Assembly: GCF_032911225.1 (NCBI RefSeq)
Contig: NZ_CP136600.1
Coordinates: 4,030,001 to 4,094,000, forward strand
From: Thalassotalea fonticola
Lineage (GTDB): Bacteria > Pseudomonadota > Gammaproteobacteria > Enterobacterales > Alteromonadaceae
DNA: 64,000 bases
Direction: 5' to 3'
Shown: one piece after another, positions 54,516 through 62,778 of the stretch
Layout of the letters: every line of letters starts with the position of its first letter
How positions within the stretch are numbered: position 1 is the stretch's first letter
Notes under the pieces: generated by a model
Database searches by the model: none
Told to the model about the DNA's origin: nothing
Seen by the model: the letters and a program-made list of their open reading frames with translations, nothing else
Translations under genes and position numbers: made by a program

Positions 54516-56648
54516 TCAGGTAACTTCAACTGTTTGAATTTGTGCTTCTTTGTATTTTTGTTTTTTGCGCGCCAGTTTTTTCAGCGGCGGACATTTTTCA
54601 TCATTAAAATAGGTGATTTGGCAATCTAAACAGTAATGACATTCACGCATGTTTATCGTGCCATCGGGATGTATTGCTTGAATTTCACATTCTTTTGCAC
54701 AAGTCTTACAAGGCTGACCACATTCAGGGCGGCGTTTTAACCAGTCAAATAATCTTAGACTGTTACCTGTTGATAAAGCGGCGCCAAGTGGACACAAATA
54801 GCGACAGAAGAACTTGCGGGTAAAAATATTGATTATTATTAGAAATAGCGCCCAAAAAATAAAAGGCCATTCACGATCAAACTTTAATAAAAATGTGGTT
54901 TTAAACGGTTCTATTTCAGCAAACTGCTCAGCTAATGCTAGTGAATCTAGGGATAAACCGAATAGGGCAAGTAAAATAAGATACTTAATCGCCCACAAGC
55001 GCTCATGCACTGCAAAAGGTAAATCAAATTGCGGTACTTTAAAATGTCTGGAAACAACGTTGACCAATTCTTGTAATGCACCAAAAGGGCATAACCAACC
55101 GCAATAAACCGCGCGCCCCCAAAGTAAAATAGTTACTGCAGCGGCACCCCAAAGGATAAAAATAACCGGGTCAAGTAAAAACAAATCCCAAGAGAAGTCC
55201 GACATAAATGCTTGTAAAAAGGTAAATACATTTACAATTGATAATTGTCCCCCCCAAGACCAGCCTATAAATACAACGGTGACAACTAAGAAACTATGGC
55301 GGAAATTATGTAAAAAAGTAGGGTGGCGAACCAAAATATCCTGGAAAAACAAGGTTGCCAATAAAATAAGCAACAATATGGCTAAAATAATGACTTCTAC
55401 ATTTTTTTCTTGCCACACTTGTTGAGTAAGAGTTAGCTCAGACTCAGGTAAAACAATAGGTGGACGATATACATAGCTATCTAAGGCATCATAGTCGCCT
55501 TTGAAACTAGTGAAGGTACTTTCAATTGCGCCCATTTGACGACGAACCAAAAGTTCTAGTTGCCAATTTGTTCCAGGGTTAAATTCATGGTGCTGGCGCA
55601 CAATAAATAGCGACATTTCTTTAAAAGAGGGAGCACCATCCAAGTAAATATCTGTTATACGGTTATGGTCTAAATCACGAAAAGCAATTGCATCTTCATT
55701 TTGTAATACTTGAATGCGATCAAATATTCCGCCACGCACATAACCCGAGCCTTTAAATGAATAGCCATTGCCCATAATTGCAATAGCATGCTCGTTCGGT
55801 TGTAAGGTGCTTATTAACCATTGGTATTCTGCATCACCTAACAAGTTGCGGCCAACGTTAGGTAAGTTGGCTTGGGCGAAATACACTTCGGCAAACATAT
55901 CTTGCTTTTGTGCAGCTGATGCGACATCTATATGTTCAACTGGGGTGCCAATAAATGCTTGATCAACAGTATCTCTATTTAGGTATAGTTTTCTTATCGA
56001 ACCGTCACCAACTAATGTTTGCCAGTCAGATTTTTGATAAACATCTGGCAGGATTGTTGCCATCGGCAAGGTAACTTCATCACTCGCACTTATAATACCT
56101 AAAGATCTGGCGACTTTAGTGGCCGATTTAGTAATTGCTACATTCATTACCATTACTGTTACGGTTGCACCCGACAGACCGTCTATATGAATCATGTTAT
56201 CGGTTTTATTACCACCCACTTTTAATCGGTCACTTACATTAAGGCCAGGGTATTGATCAACAAATTTGTACAGCTTTGATTCTGGAATTCCAGCAAGAAT
56301 GATGGGTTCATGGTGTTCGAGAACTTTTGCCCCTAGATACATTCCTTCTGGGTTTATTGCAACGAGCATATTTACTGGTTCGCCCGAATAGGCTGGAATT
56401 TTATTTATGTCGTTGGTTTCAAAGGCATAACCGATAATCTCGTCATTCTTCTTAATTGACCAAATCGGCACGTCTCCTGATTTCTCACCTATTTGAGTCG
56501 CACTCGGAAATATTTGCTTTATTAATGGGATCGGATCTTTCGGCGGACTAACAAATAACGCTTGAGCTGGTAAGGTAAAAGCCAGTAAAAACACCAAACC
56601 GACCAGAGACTGGAACAGTTTTATTTTAGTTAGTATTTTTATGAACAT
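54516..56648 (-). CDS. nosR: NosR, electron donor and regulator for N2O reduction
   Basis: A 710-residue membrane flavo-iron-sulfur protein. A signal peptide leads to a periplasmic FMN-binding domain with DGLSGATVTVMVMNVA (threonine flavin site) near residue 150-180. Several membrane segments (about 420-620) follow, with CxxxCP motifs CGWLCPFGALQE and CRYLCPLGAALS. The C-terminal ferredoxin-type cluster (CGQPCKTCAKEC, CHYCLDC) is intact. It feeds electrons to NosZ. It heads the nosRZDFYL operon. No ApbE flavin transferase gene is adjacent. Confidence 0.96.
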   Translation of the reverse strand: MFIKILTKIKLFQSLVGLVFLLAFTLPAQALFVSPPKDPIPLIKQIFPSATQIGEKSGDVPIWSIKKNDEIIGYAFETNDINKIPAYSGEPVNMLVAINPEGMYLGAKVLEHHEPIILAGIPESKLYKFVDQYPGLNVSDRLKVGGNKTDNMIHIDGLSGATVTVMVMNVAITKSATKVARSLGIISASDEVTLPMATILPDVYQKSDWQTLVGDGSIRKLYLNRDTVDQAFIGTPVEHIDVASAAQKQDMFAEVYFAQANLPNVGRNLLGDAEYQWLISTLQPNEHAIAIMGNGYSFKGSGYVRGGIFDRIQVLQNEDAIAFRDLDHNRITDIYLDGAPSFKEMSLFIVRQHHEFNPGTNWQLELLVRRQMGAIESTFTSFKGDYDALDSYVYRPPIVLPESELTLTQQVWQEKNVEVIILAILLLILLATLFFQDILVRHPTFLHNFRHSFLVVTVVFIGWSWGGQLSIVNVFTFLQAFMSDFSWDLFLLDPVIFILWGAAAVTILLWGRAVYCGWLCPFGALQELVNVVSRHFKVPQFDLPFAVHERLWAIKYLILLALFGLSLDSLALAEQFAEIEPFKTTFLLKFDREWPFIFWALFLIIINIFTRKFFCRYLCPLGAALSTGNSLRLFDWLKRRPECGQPCKTCAKECEIQAIHPDGTINMRECHYCLDCQITYFNDEKCPPLKKLARKKQKYKEAQIQTVEVT

Positions 56649-56742
56649 AGCGTAAATGTACCTTTCTTACTAATTTGTAGCTGCGACAAAATGCCACAGC
56701 TAAAATGATTTTTTCAGTTTACGCTTAAGCACATTCGGCCTA

Positions 56743-56756
56743 ATGATCTAGATCAA
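56743..56756 (-). promoter_or_regulatory. FNR/DNR-like site upstream of nosR
   Basis: On the minus strand the sequence reads TTGATCTAGATCAT, a match to the FNR-family consensus TTGATnnnnATCAA with one mismatch at the last base. It lies about 95-108 bases before the nosR start, a position that suits an activator of an anaerobic promoter. Which regulator binds (FNR, DNR or other) is not known. Confidence 0.72.
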
Positions 56757-56931
56757 CTTAATGTTAATGAAATGTAGAGCCAATATTTACAAGGTTTAGT
56801 TGCTAACAATGAAAAGCTTTTGGTGTGGGATAAATGAACGACTATTGGGCTACAATTAATAACAGTTTATTATTTTTAAAATTGTAAAGTTATTGTTATT
56901 ATTAATAAAAATAATGTTGGAGAAAATAGTA

Positions 56932-57462
56932 ATGCATAAGTTAATAATGGCTCTATTCGCCTTAACTTTATCAGCCTGTGTGCAAGTGAATACAGAAGTT
57001 GAGAATGCTGGCTCACAACTGGCCATTTCAAGCATTCATGATCATGATATTGTGCTTGATGAAAACTCAACCTACGCCTTCACGCCTTTGCAGGTAAATG
57101 AACAAGGTGCCACTTTCCCCTTGGTCACTGCTGAAATTGAAAAATATTTAGCGGTTAAAGGTTTTCAGCAAGTTACCCCAGAGCAAAATCCAACATTCTA
57201 TATTGGCTATATTCTCGAACGTGAAGAAGATTTATCTGACGAACAGCTATCTGAAACATTTGGTTTAAATCCAGGTTTACCTGATCTACCAAGTTTAGAT
57301 AAAGGCACCATGCTTATGTTTGCCCTTGAAGGTGAATCTAAACAATTTGCGTGGCGAGCGGCTGCACAAGGTTTTATTATTGAAGATATCTCTGCCGAAG
57401 AGCGCCATTTAAGAGTTCAGCAGTTAGTAAATTCAATGCTGCACCAGTTTGTTAACAAATAA
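56932..57462 (+). CDS. DUF4136-type lipoprotein
   Basis: A 176-residue protein with a lipoprotein signal ending in LSAC (cysteine at residue 16). The pattern YAFTPL ... EIEKYLAVKGFQQVTPEQNPTFYIGYI resembles the DUF4136 family of outer-membrane lipoproteins. The function is unknown. The ATG at 56932 is chosen because TTGGAGAA lies about ten bases upstream and it begins the signal peptide; the frame is open 13 codons further. It is divergent from nosR. Confidence 0.75.
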   Translation: MHKLIMALFALTLSACVQVNTEVENAGSQLAISSIHDHDIVLDENSTYAFTPLQVNEQGATFPLVTAEIEKYLAVKGFQQVTPEQNPTFYIGYILEREEDLSDEQLSETFGLNPGLPDLPSLDKGTMLMFALEGESKQFAWRAAAQGFIIEDISAEERHLRVQQLVNSMLHQFVNK

Positions 57463-57567
57463 CAACAAACTGGTGCCAAAGTACTACACTTTAATTGAAA
57501 CTTTCCTGAATAAGTGTCGGTCTATGTACCTAATGAATGTAGTTAAAAATTGAAAGAGGTTGTAGTT

Positions 57568-58074
57568 ATGAATAAGTTATTGAAAGTTTTTGCGACAGTA
57601 ATTACTGTTTCTATGTTTGCTCCTGCGGTGTTCGCCGGGCAAGCTGAAGTTGAATGGATTAAACCTGAAAAATTCACCGATATAAAGCCAGCTAATGAAT
57701 CACGTAGTCACTTGCAAAAACGTATTTTTAAAGAGTTAGAGCAACACTTTTCAGAGCTGGCAGAAAAATTACCAGATGGCCAAATGTTAAAAGTTTCAGT
57801 CACTAATTTAGATTTAGCTGGTGATGTTCGTTATATGGTGGGACCCAATAATGCGACAATTCGGGTTGTTGAAGATTTGTATTTCCCTAAAATGAAGTTC
57901 GACTACCAATTAATTGCCAGTGATCAATCTGTTATTAGTACGGCAAAAGCAGATATAAAGGATATGTCATTTAATACTGGCGTACGCAGTAGTTTTAGCT
58001 CTGAATCATTTCACTATGAAAAAACTATGATTGATGATTGGTTTTATCAAACATTTCCAGAAACTAAAAAATAG
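57568..58074 (+). CDS. secreted DUF3016 family protein
   Basis: A 168-residue protein with a signal peptide (cut after AVFA). The mature part resembles DUF3016: VEWIKPEKFTDIKPANESRS near the start and a central VSVTNLDLAGDVRY. The role is unknown. The ATG at 57568 has an AGAGG ribosome site nine bases away; the frame is open six codons further upstream. It lies 105 bases after the DUF4136 gene, so they may share a transcript. Confidence 0.77.
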   Translation: MNKLLKVFATVITVSMFAPAVFAGQAEVEWIKPEKFTDIKPANESRSHLQKRIFKELEQHFSELAEKLPDGQMLKVSVTNLDLAGDVRYMVGPNNATIRVVEDLYFPKMKFDYQLIASDQSVISTAKADIKDMSFNTGVRSSFSSESFHYEKTMIDDWFYQTFPETKK

Positions 58075-58132
58075 AAATAATAGCCAACCTGTCCCGTTCA
58101 GAAAACTTTTACGGGACAGCTAAGCTGAACAG

Positions 58133-59035
58133 TTAATCCCAGCGGTAAGCCCATGCAATCGCATATACAACAGAGTCGTTACCACGATTTGTAGTAACCC
58201 CTTTATTAGCAAGTAGCTTGATACTGTGTTGGCTATTTAACGCTCTACTGTAAGTAATGCCAGCTCGGTAATTACCTGCTTTTTTTGCCGTTTTTGCGCC
58301 ATCGACAAATGTGTCACCACCCCAAAAATAATTACCGTTAAGAGATATCCAGTGTCCAGGACCAAAATCATATATCAAATGAGATTGAACATTGTAAATT
58401 GGGTCTTGCTCAAATTTTTTGTCACCTTGTAAATCATTATTATCGGTGAATATTTTAGCTGAAATTGCAAGATCTAACTCCCAAGAGCCGAAAGGCATTG
58501 AAGTACCAATTTCAGGTTTGAAAAACCATCTGTTTGCGCCAATATTCAATATGTATTGCTCGTCATATTGCCCTGTAGGAGCGCTTACTTGCAAACTAGC
58601 ACCTACTACAATGCCTTTAGGTTGTTTGACATACTCCGCCATAGTTTTTGCTTTAGCACCATAAAAGTTATAGTTAAGCCTTACTCGGGTGTCGGTCATG
58701 CCACAATATTTTCTCGAAATATTTTCACCTTGATAAATAGCCTCACCATAAGAGCAAGCTTGCCCACCTGCTATATCTATCTTACTGGCGTTGCCAAATA
58801 GTTCAAAAGTGTGTGCGTAAGCAATTGCGGGTCCATCTATTTCGAGAGTCAGATCTTCAACAGGTACATCCGGAGACGTATATATATCCCCTTCGGTATA
58901 AATGTATAAGGCACCAAAAAAGTTTTGTCCGGTAGGCAGATCAACATATGAACGTGGATCGAGTTCCTGAGCCGCAAGGTTTGATGATTGTAGGCATAAA
59001 AAGACGATTGTTATAGTTTTAAATATTGTCTTCAA
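58133..59035 (-). CDS. outer-membrane beta-barrel, MetA phenol-degradation type
   Basis: A 300-residue protein with a signal peptide (cut after LAAQ) and alternating hydrophobic strands ending in an aromatic C-terminus (YAIAWAYRWD), typical of outer-membrane barrels. Segments such as VVGASLQVSAPTGQYDEQYI and NRWFFKPEIGTSMPFG match the MetA-pathway phenol-degradation-like family, which are probable transporters of unknown substrate. It is monocistronic and converges with the DUF3016 gene. Confidence 0.78.
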   Translation of the reverse strand: MKTIFKTITIVFLCLQSSNLAAQELDPRSYVDLPTGQNFFGALYIYTEGDIYTSPDVPVEDLTLEIDGPAIAYAHTFELFGNASKIDIAGGQACSYGEAIYQGENISRKYCGMTDTRVRLNYNFYGAKAKTMAEYVKQPKGIVVGASLQVSAPTGQYDEQYILNIGANRWFFKPEIGTSMPFGSWELDLAISAKIFTDNNDLQGDKKFEQDPIYNVQSHLIYDFGPGHWISLNGNYFWGGDTFVDGAKTAKKAGNYRAGITYSRALNSQHSIKLLANKGVTTNRGNDSVVYAIAWAYRWD

Positions 59036-59071
59036 AGGTATTCCTTTACACAGTTTATAAAAGCCGATTTA

Positions 59072-59377
59072 TTATTTTTGATATAAGGTTTCAAATTCAG
59101 CGATTACTTTAAATAGTTGCTCAATCTTTTTTACCAAAGCAACTAACAATTGTTGATCTTTATTTTGCTGCCATTGCATTAATTCATCGGCAACTTCTTC
59201 AATATAGGGCTGAAAAGTCATCGCCGTACATTTGAACACTGACCCCTTAGGGAATATAGCACTGAAGTTACCTTGCTTGTCTTCTTTAAGTTGTGCCAAG
59301 GCACTATCGGCAATAATAGAACGTTTTAAAAGCTGCGAAATATTATCAATAAGTTGTTGTTCAATTTTAAGCATCAT
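59072..59377 (-). CDS. small helical protein, weakly PriC-like
   Basis: A 101-residue soluble helical protein I do not firmly recognise. The spacing of hydrophobic and charged residues in FPKGSVFKCTAMTFQ and the run EEVADELMQWQQNKDQQLLV resembles the N-terminal half of the primosomal protein PriC, but the C-terminal half of PriC is missing. Another MetLeu start lies one codon further in. It sits between the beta-barrel gene and epmB on the minus strand. Confidence 0.55.
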   Translation of the reverse strand: MMLKIEQQLIDNISQLLKRSIIADSALAQLKEDKQGNFSAIFPKGSVFKCTAMTFQPYIEEVADELMQWQQNKDQQLLVALVKKIEQLFKVIAEFETLYQK

Positions 59378-59422
59378 GATGAATGGTGTTCTTGTATAGT
59401 GTAATTAATTTAATTGCCATTA

Positions 59423-60439
59423 TTATGACAAATTAATGGCTGTCTTGTTAGCCTCTCCTGCAATTTCTTGCACTATTTTAGGCATTAGGAAGCCGGGTAG
59501 GGTTGCCATCATTTGTGTTGCTATAGCAATGGCGCTTTCACGTTTAACATCAAAGTGCGCGGCGCCAGCTACCGGATCAAGTAAATGCAAGTAATAAGGT
59601 AATATACCAACGCTAAACAGTTTTTCCGACAATTGACAAAGAACGTCGCTGTTATCGTTGATATTTTTTAACAAAACACTTTGATTTAACAAAGTTATAC
59701 GCTTTTCTCTAAGAGGCTCCAGAGCTTTTTCAAATGCATCATCAATTTCATTACTGTGATTGATATGAAAAACTATCACCGGCTTTAATCGGCAGTTAGA
59801 TAAAATAGTCGTCAGCTCTTGGGTGATACGTTGCGGTATAACAACGGGCAAACGAGTATGAATTCTTATTCGTTTCAAATGCTTTATCTGTTCTAGTTGT
59901 TTAATCAACCAGGAAAGATGTTCATCTTTAGCCATTAATGGGTCACCACCGCTAAAAATTACTTCATTAATTTCGCTATGGGCATTTATATATTGCAGCG
60001 CTTGTTGCCAGCGTTGTTTATTCGGGCTGTTATCTTGATAAGGGAAATGTCGGCGAAAGCAATATCGACAATTGACCGCACAACCTGATTTTACAATCAT
60101 CAATACTCTATGCTTGTATTTATGTAATAACCCTTCTGCTACAGTGTCATGCTCTTCTAACGGATCACTAATGTAACCAGGTACATCCATATGTTCTGAT
60201 GAATGTGGCATGACTTGTTGCAATAATGGGTCGTTAATATTGCCTTTTTCCATTTTGTTAATAAATGGTCTTGGTACGCGCACAGGAAAAAGCTTACGGG
60301 CTGAAAAGTGATCGCAGTATTTTTTATCGTCTATTTCTAATAATGACAACAACTCTTTTGGGTCGGTAACGATATTTGCTAATTCTTTTTGCCAAGAACA
60401 GTGCAAATTGTCTTCAATCTGCGGTATTATTTGCAGCAT
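59423..60439 (-). CDS. epmB: EF-P beta-lysylation enzyme EpmB (lysine 2,3-aminomutase type)
   Basis: A 338-residue radical SAM enzyme with the CxxxCxxC iron-sulfur motif in CAVNCRYCFRRHFPY near residue 120 and the GGDPLMAKD segment. It turns (S)-alpha-lysine into (R)-beta-lysine for attachment to EF-P. It is divergent from efp, and epmA is just beyond efp, so the whole modification set is clustered except for EpmC. Confidence 0.95.
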   Translation of the reverse strand: MLQIIPQIEDNLHCSWQKELANIVTDPKELLSLLEIDDKKYCDHFSARKLFPVRVPRPFINKMEKGNINDPLLQQVMPHSSEHMDVPGYISDPLEEHDTVAEGLLHKYKHRVLMIVKSGCAVNCRYCFRRHFPYQDNSPNKQRWQQALQYINAHSEINEVIFSGGDPLMAKDEHLSWLIKQLEQIKHLKRIRIHTRLPVVIPQRITQELTTILSNCRLKPVIVFHINHSNEIDDAFEKALEPLREKRITLLNQSVLLKNINDNSDVLCQLSEKLFSVGILPYYLHLLDPVAGAAHFDVKRESAIAIATQMMATLPGFLMPKIVQEIAGEANKTAINLS

Positions 60440-60529
60440 TAATTAATCTCTGCTTACTTTTCGTTAAATGCGAATATTAATATACGAATATTAATCTATT
60501 AGTGAGCGCAAATATAGTAAGAGAACTCT

Positions 60530-61099
60530 ATGGCTAACTTTAGTACCAACGAATTCAAAAACGGTCTTAAATTAATGATCGATGGCGAACCATGTAACAT
60601 TTTAGATAATGAAACTGTAAAGCCGGGTAAAGGCCAGGCATTTAATCGTATTAAAATACGTAAACTTATCTCTGGTAAAGTAATAGAAAAAACATATAAA
60701 TCTGGCGAGTCTGTTGAAGGCGCTGATGTTATGGAAACTGACTTAGCCTATCTGTACGAAGATGGTGAGTTTTGGCATTTCATGAATAACGATACGTTTG
60801 AGCAAATTGCCGCAGATGCAAAAGCAGTAGGCGATAGTGTTAAATGGTTAAAAGATGGTGACTTATGTGTGATCACCCTTTGGAATGGCGCACCTATTAC
60901 AGTAACGCCTCCTAACTTTGTTGAGTTAGAAGTTACCGAAACTGATCCAGGCCTAAAAGGTGATACTGCAGGCACTGGCGGAAAACCCGCTACGTTAAAT
61001 ACCGGAGCCGTTGTCCGAGTACCACTATTTATTCAAATTGGCGAAGTAGTGAAAGTAGATACACGTACTGGCGAATACGTTTCTCGTGCTGGTAAGTAA
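60530..61099 (+). CDS. efp: translation elongation factor P
   Basis: A 189-residue protein of three beta-barrel domains resembling tRNA. The loop PGKGQAF carries lysine 34, the site that receives beta-lysine. It rescues ribosomes stalled on polyproline. The presence of epmA and epmB next to it argues for the beta-lysyl (not rhamnosyl) modification. A strong terminator follows. Confidence 0.98.
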   Translation: MANFSTNEFKNGLKLMIDGEPCNILDNETVKPGKGQAFNRIKIRKLISGKVIEKTYKSGESVEGADVMETDLAYLYEDGEFWHFMNNDTFEQIAADAKAVGDSVKWLKDGDLCVITLWNGAPITVTPPNFVELEVTETDPGLKGDTAGTGGKPATLNTGAVVRVPLFIQIGEVVKVDTRTGEYVSRAGK

Positions 61100-61121
61100 T
61101 AGCAACTAATCGTTGAATACT

Positions 61122-61145
61122 AAAGGGAGCTTGTGCTCCCTTTTT
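61122..61145 (+). terminator. terminator of efp
   Basis: The stem AAAGGGAGC / GCTCCCTTT with a TTGT loop and further Ts lies 22 bases after efp. It is a canonical intrinsic terminator. Confidence 0.93.
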
Positions 61146-61230
61146 AGTTTAAGAATGACTATTGATGGTATAAAAGGGTATGTAGTTTTTAGAAACGAGA
61201 AACGAAAATACTGATACACCTTAACCATAA

Positions 61231-61259
61231 CCACTTCCTGAACTTGTTTCAGGATCTAA
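61231..61259. repeat. dispersed palindromic repeat, copy B
   Basis: The reverse complement of the block at 40025-40053 with one mismatch, containing TCCTGAA / TTCAGGA. It lies 16 bases before epmA, so it may affect epmA transcription or translation. Confidence 0.7.
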
Positions 61260-61275
61260 AAAGCCTGGATACTTA

Positions 61276-62250
61276 ATGCACTGGCAACCAACAGCTTCTA
61301 TAAATAATCTAAAAAAACGAGCTAAAACTCTGGCTCAAATTCGCGAGTTTTTTGCACAACGAAAAATTTTGGAAGTAGATACCCAAGCTCTGTCACACGC
61401 TACGGTAACAGATCTACATTTGGTTAGTTTTGAAACTCAGCTGCTTGATGCTGGCTGTGGTGCTGAGTCAGGTAAAACACTTTATTTGCAAACGTCGCCT
61501 GAATTTGCGATGAAACGTCTTCTTGCTTCAGGCAGCGGCTGCATCTATCAGATCTGCAAAGCCTTTCGCAATGAAGAGTCAGGTCGTTATCATAACCCTG
61601 AATTTACTATGCTTGAATGGTATAGAATAGGCTTCGACCATTTTGATTTAATGGCTGAAGTTTCAGAGTTAGTTGAACTAGTTCTCGGTTGCAAACCCGC
61701 AGAGCAAATGACATACCAACAAGCTTTTATTAATAATGTTGGCTTCGATCCTTTGCAATGCACAATAGGTGATTTAAAAGAAGCGGTTTTAGAGCACCAA
61801 TTAAATGCCGACTGGGCACAACTTGAGAACAATTTAGATACATTGTTACAATATCTCTTTGTTGAATTAGTCGAGCCCCAAATTGGCCAGACCGTGCCAT
61901 GCTTGATTTATAATTTTCCAGCCAGTCAGGCCGCCCTTGCTAAAATAAGTGCTGAAGATAATCGTGTAGCCGAGCGCTTTGAGCTTTATTTTAAAGGAAT
62001 GGAACTTGCCAATGGTTTTCACGAACTTACCGATGAATCAGAGCAGAGACTGCGCTTTATAGCTGACAATGAACTTAGAGTTGCTAACCAATTAGAGCCC
62101 AAGCCCATCGATGAAAATTTACTTTCTGCTTTGCAGTCTACATTGCCTAATTGTGCAGGGGTAGCTTTAGGTATTGACCGGTTATTAATGCTTGTTTGTG
62201 CAGTTAATAGTATTGACGAAGTGATAGCTTTTCCTGTTAACAGAGCGTAA
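61276..62250 (+). CDS. epmA: EF-P--(R)-beta-lysine ligase EpmA
   Basis: A 324-residue protein that resembles the catalytic core of class II lysyl-tRNA synthetase without an anticodon domain. Motif 2 ([20 protein letters not shown]) and motif 3 ([12 protein letters not shown]) are intact. It activates beta-lysine and transfers it to EF-P lysine 34. It starts after the efp terminator and a palindromic repeat, so it probably has its own promoter. No clear ribosome site precedes the ATG. Confidence 0.95.
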   Translation: MHWQPTASINNLKKRAKTLAQIREFFAQRKILEVDTQALSHATVTDLHLVSFETQLLDAGCGAESGKTLYLQTSPEFAMKRLLASGSGCIYQICKAFRNEESGRYHNPEFTMLEWYRIGFDHFDLMAEVSELVELVLGCKPAEQMTYQQAFINNVGFDPLQCTIGDLKEAVLEHQLNADWAQLENNLDTLLQYLFVELVEPQIGQTVPCLIYNFPASQAALAKISAEDNRVAERFELYFKGMELANGFHELTDESEQRLRFIADNELRVANQLEPKPIDENLLSALQSTLPNCAGVALGIDRLLMLVCAVNSIDEVIAFPVNRA

Positions 62251-62275
62251 CAAAAAAACTCTGCACTCTAACTTT

Positions 62276-62295
62276 AAATGTGATAATATCACTTT
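62276..62295 (+). promoter_or_regulatory. Zur-like palindrome upstream of the MerC gene
   Basis: A palindromic element with a perfect 13-base core GTGATAATATCAC (62280-62292) flanked by AAAT and TTT. It resembles the gammaproteobacterial Zur operator (core roughly GTTATAATATAAC) and lies 32 bases before the MerC ATG, where a repressor would block transcription. Zinc control is therefore likely, but this is inferred from the motif. Confidence 0.6.
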
Positions 62296-62326
62296 TTAAA
62301 CGATATTATAGAACAGAGATCCACTT

Positions 62327-62716
62327 ATGCTTGATAGACTTGGTATTACGGCAACATCAATATGTGCATTACATTGCATTTTGCTGCCTGTATTAGTGCC
62401 GTTATTATCTTTATTTGGTCTAGAGTTTCTTGGTGATCACGAGTCAGAGCATATCTTTTTGTTTGTGACTTTAATTCTCGGTTCAGTAGCACTATTTTCT
62501 GGCTTCAAACGCTATCATCGTAAAATTTACCCTTTTTACTTATTGTTTTTAGGTGGATTTATTTACTGGCATAAACACAGTGTCGATGAAAGTTTGCAAC
62601 CAATAATGATTATTGTTGGGGCATGCTTATTAATCGCTGCACATGTAGTGAATTTAAAGCTATGCAATAACTGCAGAACTTGTAGTGATCATGAGTGCGG
62701 TGGCGAATTAGAATAG
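62327..62716 (+). CDS. MerC domain membrane protein
   Basis: A 129-residue membrane protein with about four hydrophobic segments. The ATSICALHCILLPVLVPLL motif near the N-terminus, with paired cysteine and histidine, is the MerC metal-ion signature, and the C-terminus has a cysteine- and histidine-rich tail (CNNCRTCSDHECGG). MerC was first known as a mercuric ion transporter; chromosomal forms in marine gammaproteobacteria more likely move another metal. No other mer gene is present. A Zur-like site lies upstream. Confidence 0.85.
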   Translation: MLDRLGITATSICALHCILLPVLVPLLSLFGLEFLGDHESEHIFLFVTLILGSVALFSGFKRYHRKIYPFYLLFLGGFIYWHKHSVDESLQPIMIIVGACLLIAAHVVNLKLCNNCRTCSDHECGGELE

Positions 62717-62736
62717 AATATAATTTATTTTTATAC

Positions 62737-62764
62737 AAAAAGGGGAGCTACAGCTCCCCTTTTT
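62737..62764. terminator. bidirectional terminator between merC and ntrC
   Basis: A 13-base perfect stem AAAAAGGGGAGCT / AGCTCCCCTTTTT with a two-base loop lies between the convergent genes and provides a T run in both directions. Confidence 0.93.
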
Positions 62765-62778
62765 GTGCAAATAATAAA

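Noticed and set aside
54814..55107. Plus-strand open frame of 97 codons
   Set aside because: It is antisense within the intact nosR gene and is a shadow frame.
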